Shown here piece after piece: positions 1-7,075 of a stretch of 34,034 nucleotides of DNA. Source of the DNA: an uncultured Polycyclovorans sp. (GTDB taxonomy: Bacteria; Pseudomonadota; Gammaproteobacteria; Nevskiales; Nevskiaceae); the NCBI GenBank assembly GCA_936928855.1, contig CAKZHZ010000045.1, forward strand, positions 1-34,034, given 5' to 3'. The stretch's first letter is position 1. Each line of letters opens with the position of its first letter. The position numbers and the translations under genes were made by a program. The notes beneath the pieces were generated by a model, which saw only the letters and a list, made by a program, of their open reading frames with translations, made no database searches and was not told the DNA's origin.

Positions 1-808
1 GCATCAGCAGCTGCGGGGTGTTGAACGCACCGCTGCAGAGCACAACTTCGCGCTTGGCAAGGACCTGCGTCAGCTCCGACGCGCCCCCATATTCGACCCC
101 AATGGCACGGGTGCCTTCAAACAACACTCGGGTAACCTGCGCGTTACTGCGGACAGTCAGGTTGGAACGTCCCGCCGCGGGTTCGAGATAGGCGCGCGCA
201 TTGCTACAGCGCGCGCCATCCTTCTGGTAGGCGTAGTAAAAGCCCACGCCCTCCTGCTCGTGACCGTTGAAATCCGAATTGCATCGGTACCCCGCCTGTG
301 CCGCCGCGCAGACGAATGCTGTGCTCAACGGATTAGTATAGCGCCTCTCGGCCACGTTGAGAGGGCCATTGCGCCCATGGAAGGCTGCCTCCCCCGGGGC
401 CACGTTCGGCTCGAAGTGTTCTGACCTGCGGAAGTACGGCAGCACGTCGGCGTAAGACCAACCCTCGCAACCCAGCCGTGCCCACTCGTCGTAGTCCCAG
501 GCATGGCCACGGATGTACACCTGCGCGTTCATGCCGCTGGACCCACCGAGCATCTTGCCCCGCGGCTGGAACAATGCACGGTCGTGCATGTGCCGCTGCG
601 GTTCGGTATTGAACTGCCAGTTATAGCGACGGCTGAACATTAGCTGCAGAAAGCCCAGCGGCATGTTCACGAAAGGATTGCGGCGACTCTCAGGACCAGC
701 TTCGATCAGCAGCACCGAATGGCGACCGCTCTCGGAGAGGCGGTTGGCGACCGCGCATCCGGCCGAGCCGCCGCCAACAACCACATAATCGAATGGTCCG
801 GAGGCCAT
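1..808 (-). CDS. GMC-family FAD-dependent alcohol oxidoreductase (partial)
   Basis: About 269 N-terminal residues are visible; the C-terminal half lies beyond the left edge. The protein starts MASGPFDYVVVGGGSAGCAV, the GMC Rossmann FAD-binding motif (GGGSAG), followed by an IEAG segment, then PRGKMLGGSSGMNAQVYIRG, the first GMC signature, and later LCSGAFNTPQLLM, the second signature. Family members (choline dehydrogenase/alkJ-like) oxidise primary alcohols to aldehydes and are often membrane-associated. It is the third gene of a leftward run, 18 bp after the CYP153 gene, so oxidation of the alcohol made by the P450 is the natural role (inference from context). The start is the ATG at 808; no strong ribosome binding site is seen, which fits translation within an operon. 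The exact substrate cannot be told. Confidence 0.9.
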   Translation of the reverse strand, partial: MASGPFDYVVVGGGSAGCAVANRLSESGRHSVLLIEAGPESRRNPFVNMPLGFLQLMFSRRYNWQFNTEPQRHMHDRALFQPRGKMLGGSSGMNAQVYIRGHAWDYDEWARLGCEGWSYADVLPYFRRSEHFEPNVAPGEAAFHGRNGPLNVAERRYTNPLSTAFVCAAAQAGYRCNSDFNGHEQEGVGFYYAYQKDGARCSNARAYLEPAAGRSNLTVRSNAQVTRVLFEGTRAIGVEYGGASELTQVLAKREVVLCSGAFNTPQLLM

Positions 809-826
809 ACTGGTTTACACCGCGCC

Positions 827-2239
827 TCAACCTTTGGGCGTCAGCTTGACCATCAGCTTGGAGTAGCCTCGCACGAAGTTCGACTGAACCCGCTCGGGTT
901 CGCCGACGACTTCGATCTTGTCGAAGCGCTCGAGGAGTTCTTCCCACAGAATGCGCAGCTGCAATTCGGCCAGACGGTTGCCCATGCAACGGTGGATGCC
1001 ATAGCCGAACGAAAGATGGTTGCGCGCGTCCTTGCGGTCGATGATGAAGTCATCAGGGTTGTCGAATTTACGCTCATCCCGATTGCCCGAGGCGTACCAC
1101 ATCAGAACGCGATCTCCCTTCTTGATGGTCTGGCCACGCAGTTCTACGTCCTGTGTCGCCACCCGGCGCATGTTCGCCAGCGGAGTTTGCCAGCGGATGA
1201 TTTCCGAAACCATGTTGGGAATCAACTCCGGGTTGGCCTTGAGCTTGGCGAATTCTTCGGGGAATTGATTCAGAGCCAGCACGCCGCCACTCATCGAGTT
1301 ACGCGTGGTGTCATTGCCGCCAACGATAAGCAGTGCGAGATTGCCGATAAACTCCATCGGACGATTGATCATGTCCTTGGTATCGTCACCGCTCTGCAAC
1401 AGGCTGATCAGATCAAAACTGGGCGCTTCACCGGCCGCACGTCGTGCCTTTTTGTCGCGCCACAGCTGGGAAAAAGCCCAGGCCATATCTGCGGCGGCAT
1501 CGAACATGTTGTCTTCATCGTCAAACTCGCCACCGGTCGCTGCTGTGGTGCCGGCCATACGATCCGACCAGTCAACCAGCTTCTGACGCTCCTCGTACGG
1601 AAAATCCAGGAGTGTGGCTAGCATGCGGCCCGTCAGCTCCTTCGATACCGCCGAAACCCAGTTGAATGGTTGATCGAGGGGCAGGTTGTCGAGCACTTCC
1701 CCGGTGCGCTGGCGGATGAGCCCTTCCATTTCCTTAAGGTTCTGCGGCGCCACCACGCCCTGCACAGAGCGGCGCTGCACGTCATGCTTGGGCGGGTCCA
1801 TGGCGATGAACATTTCTACCGGCATCCCTTCCGGAAAGTCACCCAGCACGATAATCGGTTCGGAGGAGAACAGCCCATGGTTCTTGTCCACGAACAGGAT
1901 GTCCTCGTAGCGCGTCACCGACCAGAAAGGGCCGAAGGGGCTGTTCTTCTGATAATGAACCGGCGCCTCGTCACGCAGGCGCTTGAAGTAGGCCCGCCAT
2001 TGGTCCTGCCGGTACAGAAACGGGTTGCTGGTGTCGATGTCCTCAAGCGCCAACGTGTTGACATCGGGAACCGGGGCTTCGACGAAGTGGACCGGCGGGC
2101 GCCGCGGGCCGATCACCTTCTTCTTGGCCCTCACCAGCATCTTAAGCGCCCGGATCTGCAGGTGCATCGGCACCACTCTGGATGTGGCGTTGACCAGTTT
2201 GGTCTGGACTACATCGATCGTCTGCAATTCTGTTGACAT
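827..2239 (-). CDS. Cytochrome P450, CYP153 family (alkane/terpene terminal hydroxylase)
   Basis: 470 residues, full length for a soluble bacterial class I P450. Visible landmarks: I-helix oxygen-activation motif GGNDTT (about 307-312), K-helix ExxR at E346-R349, and the haem loop FGYGIHRCMG with cysteine ligand C418. The I-helix text LIVGGNDTTRNSMSGGVLAL and the loop HLSFGYGIHRCMGNRLAE match my recollection of CYP153A alkane hydroxylases, which hydroxylate medium-chain alkanes, cycloalkanes or limonene at terminal carbons. A good GGAGG site lies 6 bases before the ATG at 2239. The gene sits 15 bp after its electron donor ferredoxin and 18 bp before a GMC oxidoreductase. A ferredoxin reductase, the third component of the system, is not in the window. 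Subfamily and substrate are inferred, not proven. Confidence 0.93.
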   Translation of the reverse strand: MSTELQTIDVVQTKLVNATSRVVPMHLQIRALKMLVRAKKKVIGPRRPPVHFVEAPVPDVNTLALEDIDTSNPFLYRQDQWRAYFKRLRDEAPVHYQKNSPFGPFWSVTRYEDILFVDKNHGLFSSEPIIVLGDFPEGMPVEMFIAMDPPKHDVQRRSVQGVVAPQNLKEMEGLIRQRTGEVLDNLPLDQPFNWVSAVSKELTGRMLATLLDFPYEERQKLVDWSDRMAGTTAATGGEFDDEDNMFDAAADMAWAFSQLWRDKKARRAAGEAPSFDLISLLQSGDDTKDMINRPMEFIGNLALLIVGGNDTTRNSMSGGVLALNQFPEEFAKLKANPELIPNMVSEIIRWQTPLANMRRVATQDVELRGQTIKKGDRVLMWYASGNRDERKFDNPDDFIIDRKDARNHLSFGYGIHRCMGNRLAELQLRILWEELLERFDKIEVVGEPERVQSNFVRGYSKLMVKLTPKG

Positions 2240-2254
2240 GGCGTCCTCCAGTAC

Positions 2255-2575
2255 TTACATCTGAAATTCGGGCAGGTGAACGGTCATGCCGTCCATCGCC
2301 TCGGTGGTTTGGACTTGGCAGCCCAGGCGAGAGGTTCTTGCCAGCTCCGGGGTCATCGACAGTATCTGCTGTTCGTCGTCACCCGGCGCACCGGTCTTGT
2401 CGTACCACTCGTCCGCGACGATCACGTGGCAAGTGCCACAGGCACATTCCCCGCCACAGTCCGCATCAATGCCGGGAATGATGTTCTCCACGGCGATTTG
2501 CATCAGTGAGGCGCCAGCCTTGAATTCAACGACATGCTCGGTGCCGTCGTGCTCGATAAAGGTAATTTTGCCCAC
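2255..2575 (-). CDS. [2Fe-2S] ferredoxin, putidaredoxin type (P450 electron donor)
   Basis: 106 residues, the usual length for adrenodoxin/putidaredoxin-type ferredoxins. Cluster ligands are C40, C46 and C49 (C-x5-C-x2-C in ADCGGECACGTCH) and C86 in RLGCQVQ; C44 is an additional cysteine. The C-terminal half keeps the family pattern DDEQQILSMTPELARTSRLG. It carries electrons from a ferredoxin reductase to the P450 encoded 15 bp downstream. The start is a GTG at 2575, with AGGAG 7 bases upstream. It is the first gene of the leftward operon; its promoter region holds one copy of the putative AraC operator about 60 bp upstream. Function is confident from sequence and linkage. Confidence 0.93.
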   Translation of the reverse strand: MGKITFIEHDGTEHVVEFKAGASLMQIAVENIIPGIDADCGGECACGTCHVIVADEWYDKTGAPGDDEQQILSMTPELARTSRLGCQVQTTEAMDGMTVHLPEFQM

Positions 2576-2634
2576 TGCGCTTCTCCTGTCGGTTTTGACT
2601 GCGACTTAGATTGACTGTGTGCCAGACCTCCGGG

Positions 2635-2672
2635 GAGGACATTTCTTGCCATCATGGGGGCATTTCAAGACA
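2635..2672 (-). promoter_or_regulatory. Putative AraC operator, copy 1 (fdx-CYP153 promoter)
   Basis: A 38-bp element between the ferredoxin gene and araC. Read on the minus strand it contains the two half-sites TTGAAATGCCC and AAGAAATGTCC, whose GAAATG cores start 21 bp apart, two helical turns, as is usual for AraC/XylS sites. The same element recurs reversed at 3763-3800 with 36 of 38 identities. Relative to the leftward ferredoxin gene it lies about 60 bp upstream of the start codon, a position suited to an activator. It also lies just upstream of the araC start, so autoregulation is possible. I see no convincing -10 box. Confidence 0.75.
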
Positions 2673-2696
2673 ATAGGCAGGTCCGTGGAGGGCGTT

Positions 2697-3740
2697 ATGG
2701 CAACGATCAGGCAGGTGGCGGGCTTGCAAAATTCCGAGGCTGACATTCCGTCGAGCTACTCACGTCTGATCGCCCGTGAACTGGGGTTTTCCGCGCGACA
2801 ACTGGCCAAACTGTTGCGCGGCACCGGGATTGACACTCAACAGTTCCAGACTGGTGACAGCCTGCTTACGCCCGCCCAGCAGGTTCAGATTCTGCGCAAC
2901 GCGCTGGCGCTGTCTGGCCAGCCGGACTTTGGATTACGGCTGGGTGAGCGCCTGACCCCGGCCACGCATGGCGCGATGGGGTTTGCCGTTTGCAGTAGCC
3001 CCGACTTGCTCACCGCTCTACAAACGTTTCACAAATTCCTGCCCACGCGTGCGAGCTTCATCCACCTGCGCTTGCAACAGGTGGAAGACCACATGGAGTG
3101 CTTGTTGGATTTCCAGGTCCAGCTGGATCAGGACGTTGCGCGTTGCTTGGCGGAAACGGCGGTCAAGGCATTTTTTGCAACCGGCGAATTTATCGCCGGC
3201 CGGCCCTTAGATGAGGCCGAGGCCTGTTTTGCCCACGCGGCGCCGGCTTACCGAGCCAACTACCCGGCGTATTTGCCCGGGCGAGTCTACTTCGGCTGCG
3301 ATCAGTTGAAGCTCAGACTCCCTATGGCGTTGTGCAGGATGCCGAACGTCTCTGCCAATAGTGAAAACTATGGCCTAGCCTTGCAGCAGTGCGAGTCCAT
3401 GCTCGCTCGACTTCAGAGCCGTGACCCGGACTATCGGACCCGGCTCAAGAAAATGATGCTGTCCCACCCGCCAGGCACGCTCTGTGAAGAAGAAGCGGCA
3501 GCCGCCCTGTTCATGAGCAAACGTACCCTGGCGCGTAAACTCAAACAGGAAAACAGCGGTTTTCGGGAAATTCGCGAGGAGATTCTGTCCCGCCAAGCCG
3601 CAGGCTATTTGCGTGACAGCCAAATGTCCGTAGAGGCCATTGCCGCGCTGATGAATTACCACGACACCGCGAGTTTCAGACGTGCCTTCAAGCGCTGGTT
3701 CGCTGTTCCGCCTGAACAATACCGCCAAAGCATGGGTTAG
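2697..3740 (+). CDS. AraC/XylS-family transcriptional regulator (AlkR/OruR-like)
   Basis: 347 residues from the ATG at 2697; an upstream in-frame GTG at 2619 would add 26 residues but would run through the operator, so the ATG is preferred. Residues about 20-210 resemble the AraC-type ligand-binding domain found in alkane and ornithine regulators (for example PFGLRLGERLTPATHG-like text around GLRLGERLTPATHGAMGFAV). The C-terminal 100 residues form the double helix-turn-helix: EEEAAAALFMSKRTLARKL and the second motif VEAIAALMNYHDTASFRRAF with the ending FKRWFAVPPEQYRQ. It probably activates the leftward ferredoxin-CYP153-GMC operon and the rightward catabolic operon in response to an alkane, terpene or derived acid. 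The near-identical elements on both sides of the gene support this. The effector is unknown. Confidence 0.9.
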   Translation: MATIRQVAGLQNSEADIPSSYSRLIARELGFSARQLAKLLRGTGIDTQQFQTGDSLLTPAQQVQILRNALALSGQPDFGLRLGERLTPATHGAMGFAVCSSPDLLTALQTFHKFLPTRASFIHLRLQQVEDHMECLLDFQVQLDQDVARCLAETAVKAFFATGEFIAGRPLDEAEACFAHAAPAYRANYPAYLPGRVYFGCDQLKLRLPMALCRMPNVSANSENYGLALQQCESMLARLQSRDPDYRTRLKKMMLSHPPGTLCEEEAAAALFMSKRTLARKLKQENSGFREIREEILSRQAAGYLRDSQMSVEAIAALMNYHDTASFRRAFKRWFAVPPEQYRQSMG

Positions 3741-3762
3741 CCCTCCTCCAGAACACAGGGCG

Positions 3763-3800
3763 TGTCTTTAAATGCCCCCATGATGTCAAGAAATGTCCTC
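3763..3800 (+). promoter_or_regulatory. Putative AraC operator, copy 2 (rightward operon promoter)
   Basis: Reverse-oriented second copy of the 2635-2672 element, with two mismatches in 38 bases. Read on the plus strand it has TTTAAATGCCC and AAGAAATGTCC half-sites, 21 bp apart. It lies 23 bases after the araC stop and about 108 bases before the first gene of the rightward operon (3909), in the same orientation to that operon as copy 1 has to the ferredoxin operon. The remaining sequence to 3908 shows no clear sigma-70 -10 box. Confidence 0.75.
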
Positions 3801-3908
3801 GTCGGCGTCCCGCCGTCTACCTAACCTGAACTTCTTCAAATCGGCATTCGCTTCGGTCGCTCCCGCTCGGCTGCGAGTGCCCCCGCTCTGAATCGAAAGA
3901 ACGCTCAC

Positions 3909-4586
3909 ATGAAGGCAGACACCCGCGAGTACTTGGCCCCCGGCGATTTTATCGACAGCGACCACCCCGACGTCCAAGCCTTCGCCCGCAACCGCGCCGG
4001 GGAAGGCGATGACCGGCAGCGCGCCATCCGGCTTTACTATGCAGTCCGCGATGAAATCCGTTACGACCCCTATGCATTTTCGCTGGAACCCGACCTGTTA
4101 CGCGCCAGTGCAACGTTGGCCGCTGGCCGTGGTTATTGCGTACCCAAGGCCGTGTTGCTGGCGGCCTGCGCCCGGGCGACGGGCATCCCCGCTCGCATCG
4201 GCCTGGCGGATGTAAAAAACCACCTGGCCAGCCAACGCCTGCTGGCATTGATGCAGACGGACATTTTCTATTACCACGGCTATACCGAGTTTTGGCTGGA
4301 TGGGTGCTGGGTCAAGGCCACCCCGGCATTCAACATCGAACTGTGCGAACGCTTCGGCGTCAAGGCACTGGAATTCGACGGCCGCGAGCATGCGCTCATG
4401 CACGAGTTCGACACCGCCGGGCGCCGCCACATGCAGTATCTGACCGATCACGGCCCCCGCGCCGACCTGCCCTACGCCGAACTGGCGGCGGCTTATCGCA
4501 AATATTATCCGCGCCTGTTGGCTGCGCCCGATGCACTTGGCGGCGACATGGCGGCGGAGATGGAACAGGACAGGGCTCGGCGCTGA
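3909..4586 (+). CDS. Transglutaminase-like cysteine protein
   Basis: 225 residues, cytoplasmic (no signal peptide). It has the transglutaminase-like core: nucleophile C77 in GRGYCVPKA, histidine H123 in YYHGYTEFWL, then WVKATPAFN, where the third catalytic residue, usually aspartate (DP), is threonine (T138-P139). Families with this core include proteases, peptide N-glycanases and uncharacterised enzymes; acyl-transfer or amide/thioester hydrolysis is the general chemistry. It is the first gene of the operon controlled by operator copy 2 and its stop overlaps the next start (TGATG), so its product belongs to the same pathway. The start is the ATG at 3909 with only a weak GAAAGA site. Specific function is unknown. 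Confidence 0.82.
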   Translation: MKADTREYLAPGDFIDSDHPDVQAFARNRAGEGDDRQRAIRLYYAVRDEIRYDPYAFSLEPDLLRASATLAAGRGYCVPKAVLLAACARATGIPARIGLADVKNHLASQRLLALMQTDIFYYHGYTEFWLDGCWVKATPAFNIELCERFGVKALEFDGREHALMHEFDTAGRRHMQYLTDHGPRADLPYAELAAAYRKYYPRLLAAPDALGGDMAAEMEQDRARR

Positions 4587-5071
4587 TGGCCGGGACAGGC
4601 AACCTGGCGGGCCATGATCCAGTTGCTGTGGCGCGGCAGTTCGGCGAGCAGGTGCCCCACAGCCGAGATCTCGGGATGCAGGTGCTGGCGATGGAAGCAG
4701 ACCATGTCTGCATGCGACTGGTGCCGGGTCCTGAACTGCGCGCCGAGGATGCAGCTGAGGACCTCTGTACCAGCGTGCTGTATTCGCTGGTGGACTCGGC
4801 CTGCGGGCTGGCGGTGTTCGCCGCGCTTCAGGAATTGAAACCCATAGCCACGCTGGATTTGCGCATGGATTATCTCCGGCCGGCCGCTACCGAACGTGTC
4901 CTGGTGGCCACCGCCCGCTGTCATCACTTGACCGATGACGTTGCGTTCGTGCGCTGCGAGGTGTCTTCCGAGGAAGAGGATGGCCCGGTTGCTATAGGTA
5001 ATGCCACCTTCATGCGCGGCACCCAGGGCAAGCGCGTCGAGACGAAGGCTTCGCGGGGCGATGCCGTATGA
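4586..5071 (+). CDS. Hotdog-fold thioesterase-like protein (PaaI family), first of a tandem pair
   Basis: 161 residues. The start is the ATG at 4586, overlapping the upstream stop in TGATG; a longer open frame starting further upstream lies inside the transglutaminase gene and is rejected. The hotdog helix reads TSVLYSLVDSACGLAVFAALQE and the following strand IATLDLRMDYLRPA, the typical pattern of PaaI-like acyl-CoA thioesterases. It lacks the HGG motif at the start of the helix that many active members carry. The next gene encodes a second hotdog protein of similar length, with a four-base overlap (ATGA), so the two may form a hetero-oligomer. Likely substrate: an acyl-CoA intermediate of the pathway (inference). 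Confidence 0.8.
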   Translation: MAGTGNLAGHDPVAVARQFGEQVPHSRDLGMQVLAMEADHVCMRLVPGPELRAEDAAEDLCTSVLYSLVDSACGLAVFAALQELKPIATLDLRMDYLRPAATERVLVATARCHHLTDDVAFVRCEVSSEEEDGPVAIGNATFMRGTQGKRVETKASRGDAV

Positions 5072-5559
5072 GCGAGACAGCCGGTCCAATGTCATCGAGG
5101 ACACTCGACCAGGATGTGTGCGCCGGTACGCGGGCCACTTGGCAGAAGTTGCTGGAACGCATTCCCTACGCGCGGCACCTTGGGCTCGCAATCCATCAGA
5201 GCGGCACCGGTATGGAAGTCCATTTGCCGTATCGCGATGCGCTGATAGGCAACATCATGTTGCCGGCCCTGCATGGCGGCGTGATCGGCGGGTTGATTGA
5301 GATTACGGCGCGCGTCGCCGCGCAAAGCCGCGATGCACAGGCTCGCCGCCCCCGCATCCTCGATTGCAACGTGGACTACCTGCGTTCCGCGCGGGCGCGG
5401 TCCACCTACGCCGCCGCCGAAATCGTCCGCCAGGGCCGGCGTACGACGCTGGTCCATGTCAGCTGCTGGCAGGACCGGGTCAGCACACCCGTCGCCCATG
5501 GGCGCGTGCAACTGCTGTTCGAGACCGCCCCCGGCGGTAAAACCAGGGAAGAACAATGA
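5068..5559 (+). CDS. Hotdog-fold thioesterase-like protein (PaaI family), second of a tandem pair
   Basis: 163 residues. The hotdog signature is clear: NIMLPALHGGVIGGLIEITA (HGG at the head of the central helix) followed by RILDCNVDYLRSAR, the substrate-channel strand. HGG with the following acidic residue (GGLIE) resembles active PaaI-type acyl-CoA thioesterases. Start overlaps the previous stop (ATGA at 5068) and its own stop overlaps the start of the thiolase-like gene at 5556 (ATGA), so the four genes from 3909 are translationally coupled. Role: hydrolysis of an acyl-CoA, or regeneration of free CoA, in the pathway started by CYP153 (inference). Confidence 0.82.
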   Translation: MSETAGPMSSRTLDQDVCAGTRATWQKLLERIPYARHLGLAIHQSGTGMEVHLPYRDALIGNIMLPALHGGVIGGLIEITARVAAQSRDAQARRPRILDCNVDYLRSARARSTYAAAEIVRQGRRTTLVHVSCWQDRVSTPVAHGRVQLLFETAPGGKTREEQ

Positions 5560-7058
5560 CGTCTGATAGCAACACGCCGGTGCTGGTCGGCGCCGGCCAG
5601 ATCACCGCGCGCGAACCCGATGACCAGCGCACACCGATCGGTCTGATCGCCGAGGCCGCCCGGGCCGCGGCGGCGGACTGCGGCATCGACGGCGTCTTGC
5701 GCCACATCCAGTCGTTGACCTGTCTCAACATCCTGGCGCCGGCCTATCCCGACGCGCCGGCCAGTCTGGCCCAAACGCTGGGTATCGACCCCGGCGAACG
5801 CTTCTACACGCCCATCGGCGGCAATATGGGCCAATGGCTGGTCGGTTACTATGCCGACCGCATCGCCGCCAGCGAACTCGATTGCGCGCTGATCGCGGGA
5901 GGCGAAGCGCTGGCCACCCAGATGCGCGACAAGGGGGCGGGCCTGTCCGGGGTGATCGACACCGAAGCCGGCGAGGGACCCCGGCTGCTCGGCGACGACC
6001 GTGAACCGACCAACGCCGCCGAACAACGGCACGGGCTGAATATGCCCGTGCAGATCTACCCACTGTTCGAGCAGGCCTTACGCGGCCAATACGGGCGCGA
6101 CCCGGCCGCGCACCGGCAGGCGCTGGGCAAGTTGTATGCCGGTTTCAACGCCGTCGCCATGAACAACCCAAAGGCCTGGCGCCGCGAGCCCTTGTCCGCG
6201 GTCGATATTGCCGAGCGCACGCCGGGAAACCGCATGGTTGGCGCGCCTTACACCAAGCGCATGAACGCCATCATCGCGGTGGACCAGGCGGCCGCGCTGG
6301 TGATGATGTCGGCCGCCAAGGCTCGAGCTCTGGGGATCGACCCCAGGCGTTGGGTGTATCCGTTGGCCGCGGCGGATGCCAGCGATCGCTGGTTCGTTTC
6401 CGAACGGGCGGAGCTATCCCGCTCCCCGGCGATCGCCGCTTGCGCCCGCCGCCTGTTCGAGGCTACTGGGCTGGCCGTAGATGACATCGATTATCTCGAT
6501 CTGTATAGCTGCTTTCCCAGCGCGGTGCAGATGGCGCGCAACGCCCTGGCCATCGCCGAAGATGATCCCCGGCCGCTCACCGTCACGGGCGGTCTCGCGT
6601 ACCACGGTGGGCCCGGCAGCAACTATTGCACCCACGCCATCGCAGAAACCATGGCCCGTATCCGCGCCGAGCCCGACGCTCACGCACTGGTCAGCGGCGT
6701 GGGGTGGTACATGAGCAAGCATTCGCTGGGGCTGTACGGGTCGCGGCCACCGGCCGGCGGCTGGCGGCGGGTCGACGCGGCGGCCGTGCAGGCGGAAATC
6801 GACGCCGGCCCCTGTGTAGAGGTTGCGGCGCAGCCGGAAGGTGCCGGGCGGATCGAAACCTATACCGTCATGCACGATCGTGACGACCGGCCCGCCCAGG
6901 GCATTGTCCTGGGCCGCCTGGACGACGGCCGCCGATTCATCGCCAACACCCCTACCGACCCGGACCTGCTCAATGCCATGACCGACGAGGAGTTTCTCAA
7001 CCGCGCCGGCCACGTGCGCAGCAACGGTCAACGCAATCTGTTCACCCCGAGAGGGTGA
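5556..7058 (+). CDS. SCP2/thiolase-like acyltransferase homologue without the canonical cysteine
   Basis: 500 residues. The thiolase fold is visible: VLVGAGQITAREPDDQRTPI at the N-terminus, AGGEA (about 114-118), YLDLYSCFPSAVQMA (about 313-327), and GGLAYHGGPGSNYCTHAIAE (about 345-364), which corresponds to the GGxxxxGHPxGxSG region. At the position of the nucleophilic cysteine the sequence reads TPIGGNMGQW (85-94) with no Cys, and the C-terminal CxG motif reads GVGWYM. Residues from about 410 form an extra small domain (ETYTVMHDRDDRPAQGIVLG) seen in long acetyl-CoA acetyltransferase homologues. It may therefore bind or process CoA esters without standard thiolysis. Coupled to the genes before it by an ATGA overlap and followed closely by an acyl-CoA dehydrogenase. 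Confidence 0.83.
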   Translation: MTSDSNTPVLVGAGQITAREPDDQRTPIGLIAEAARAAAADCGIDGVLRHIQSLTCLNILAPAYPDAPASLAQTLGIDPGERFYTPIGGNMGQWLVGYYADRIAASELDCALIAGGEALATQMRDKGAGLSGVIDTEAGEGPRLLGDDREPTNAAEQRHGLNMPVQIYPLFEQALRGQYGRDPAAHRQALGKLYAGFNAVAMNNPKAWRREPLSAVDIAERTPGNRMVGAPYTKRMNAIIAVDQAAALVMMSAAKARALGIDPRRWVYPLAAADASDRWFVSERAELSRSPAIAACARRLFEATGLAVDDIDYLDLYSCFPSAVQMARNALAIAEDDPRPLTVTGGLAYHGGPGSNYCTHAIAETMARIRAEPDAHALVSGVGWYMSKHSLGLYGSRPPAGGWRRVDAAAVQAEIDAGPCVEVAAQPEGAGRIETYTVMHDRDDRPAQGIVLGRLDDGRRFIANTPTDPDLLNAMTDEEFLNRAGHVRSNGQRNLFTPRG

Positions 7059-7075
7059 GACGAGGAGGATAGACA

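Noticed and set aside
719..1621. Long plus-strand open frame (300 codons) opposite the CYP153 gene
   Set aside because: Antisense to a clearly recognisable P450; the translation has no family resemblance and reflects GC-biased codon use.
4136..4585. Upstream extension of the first hotdog gene, giving a 311-residue frame
   Set aside because: The added part lies in a shifted frame over the transglutaminase-like gene; the ATG at 4586 overlapping its stop fits operon structure and the hotdog domain length.
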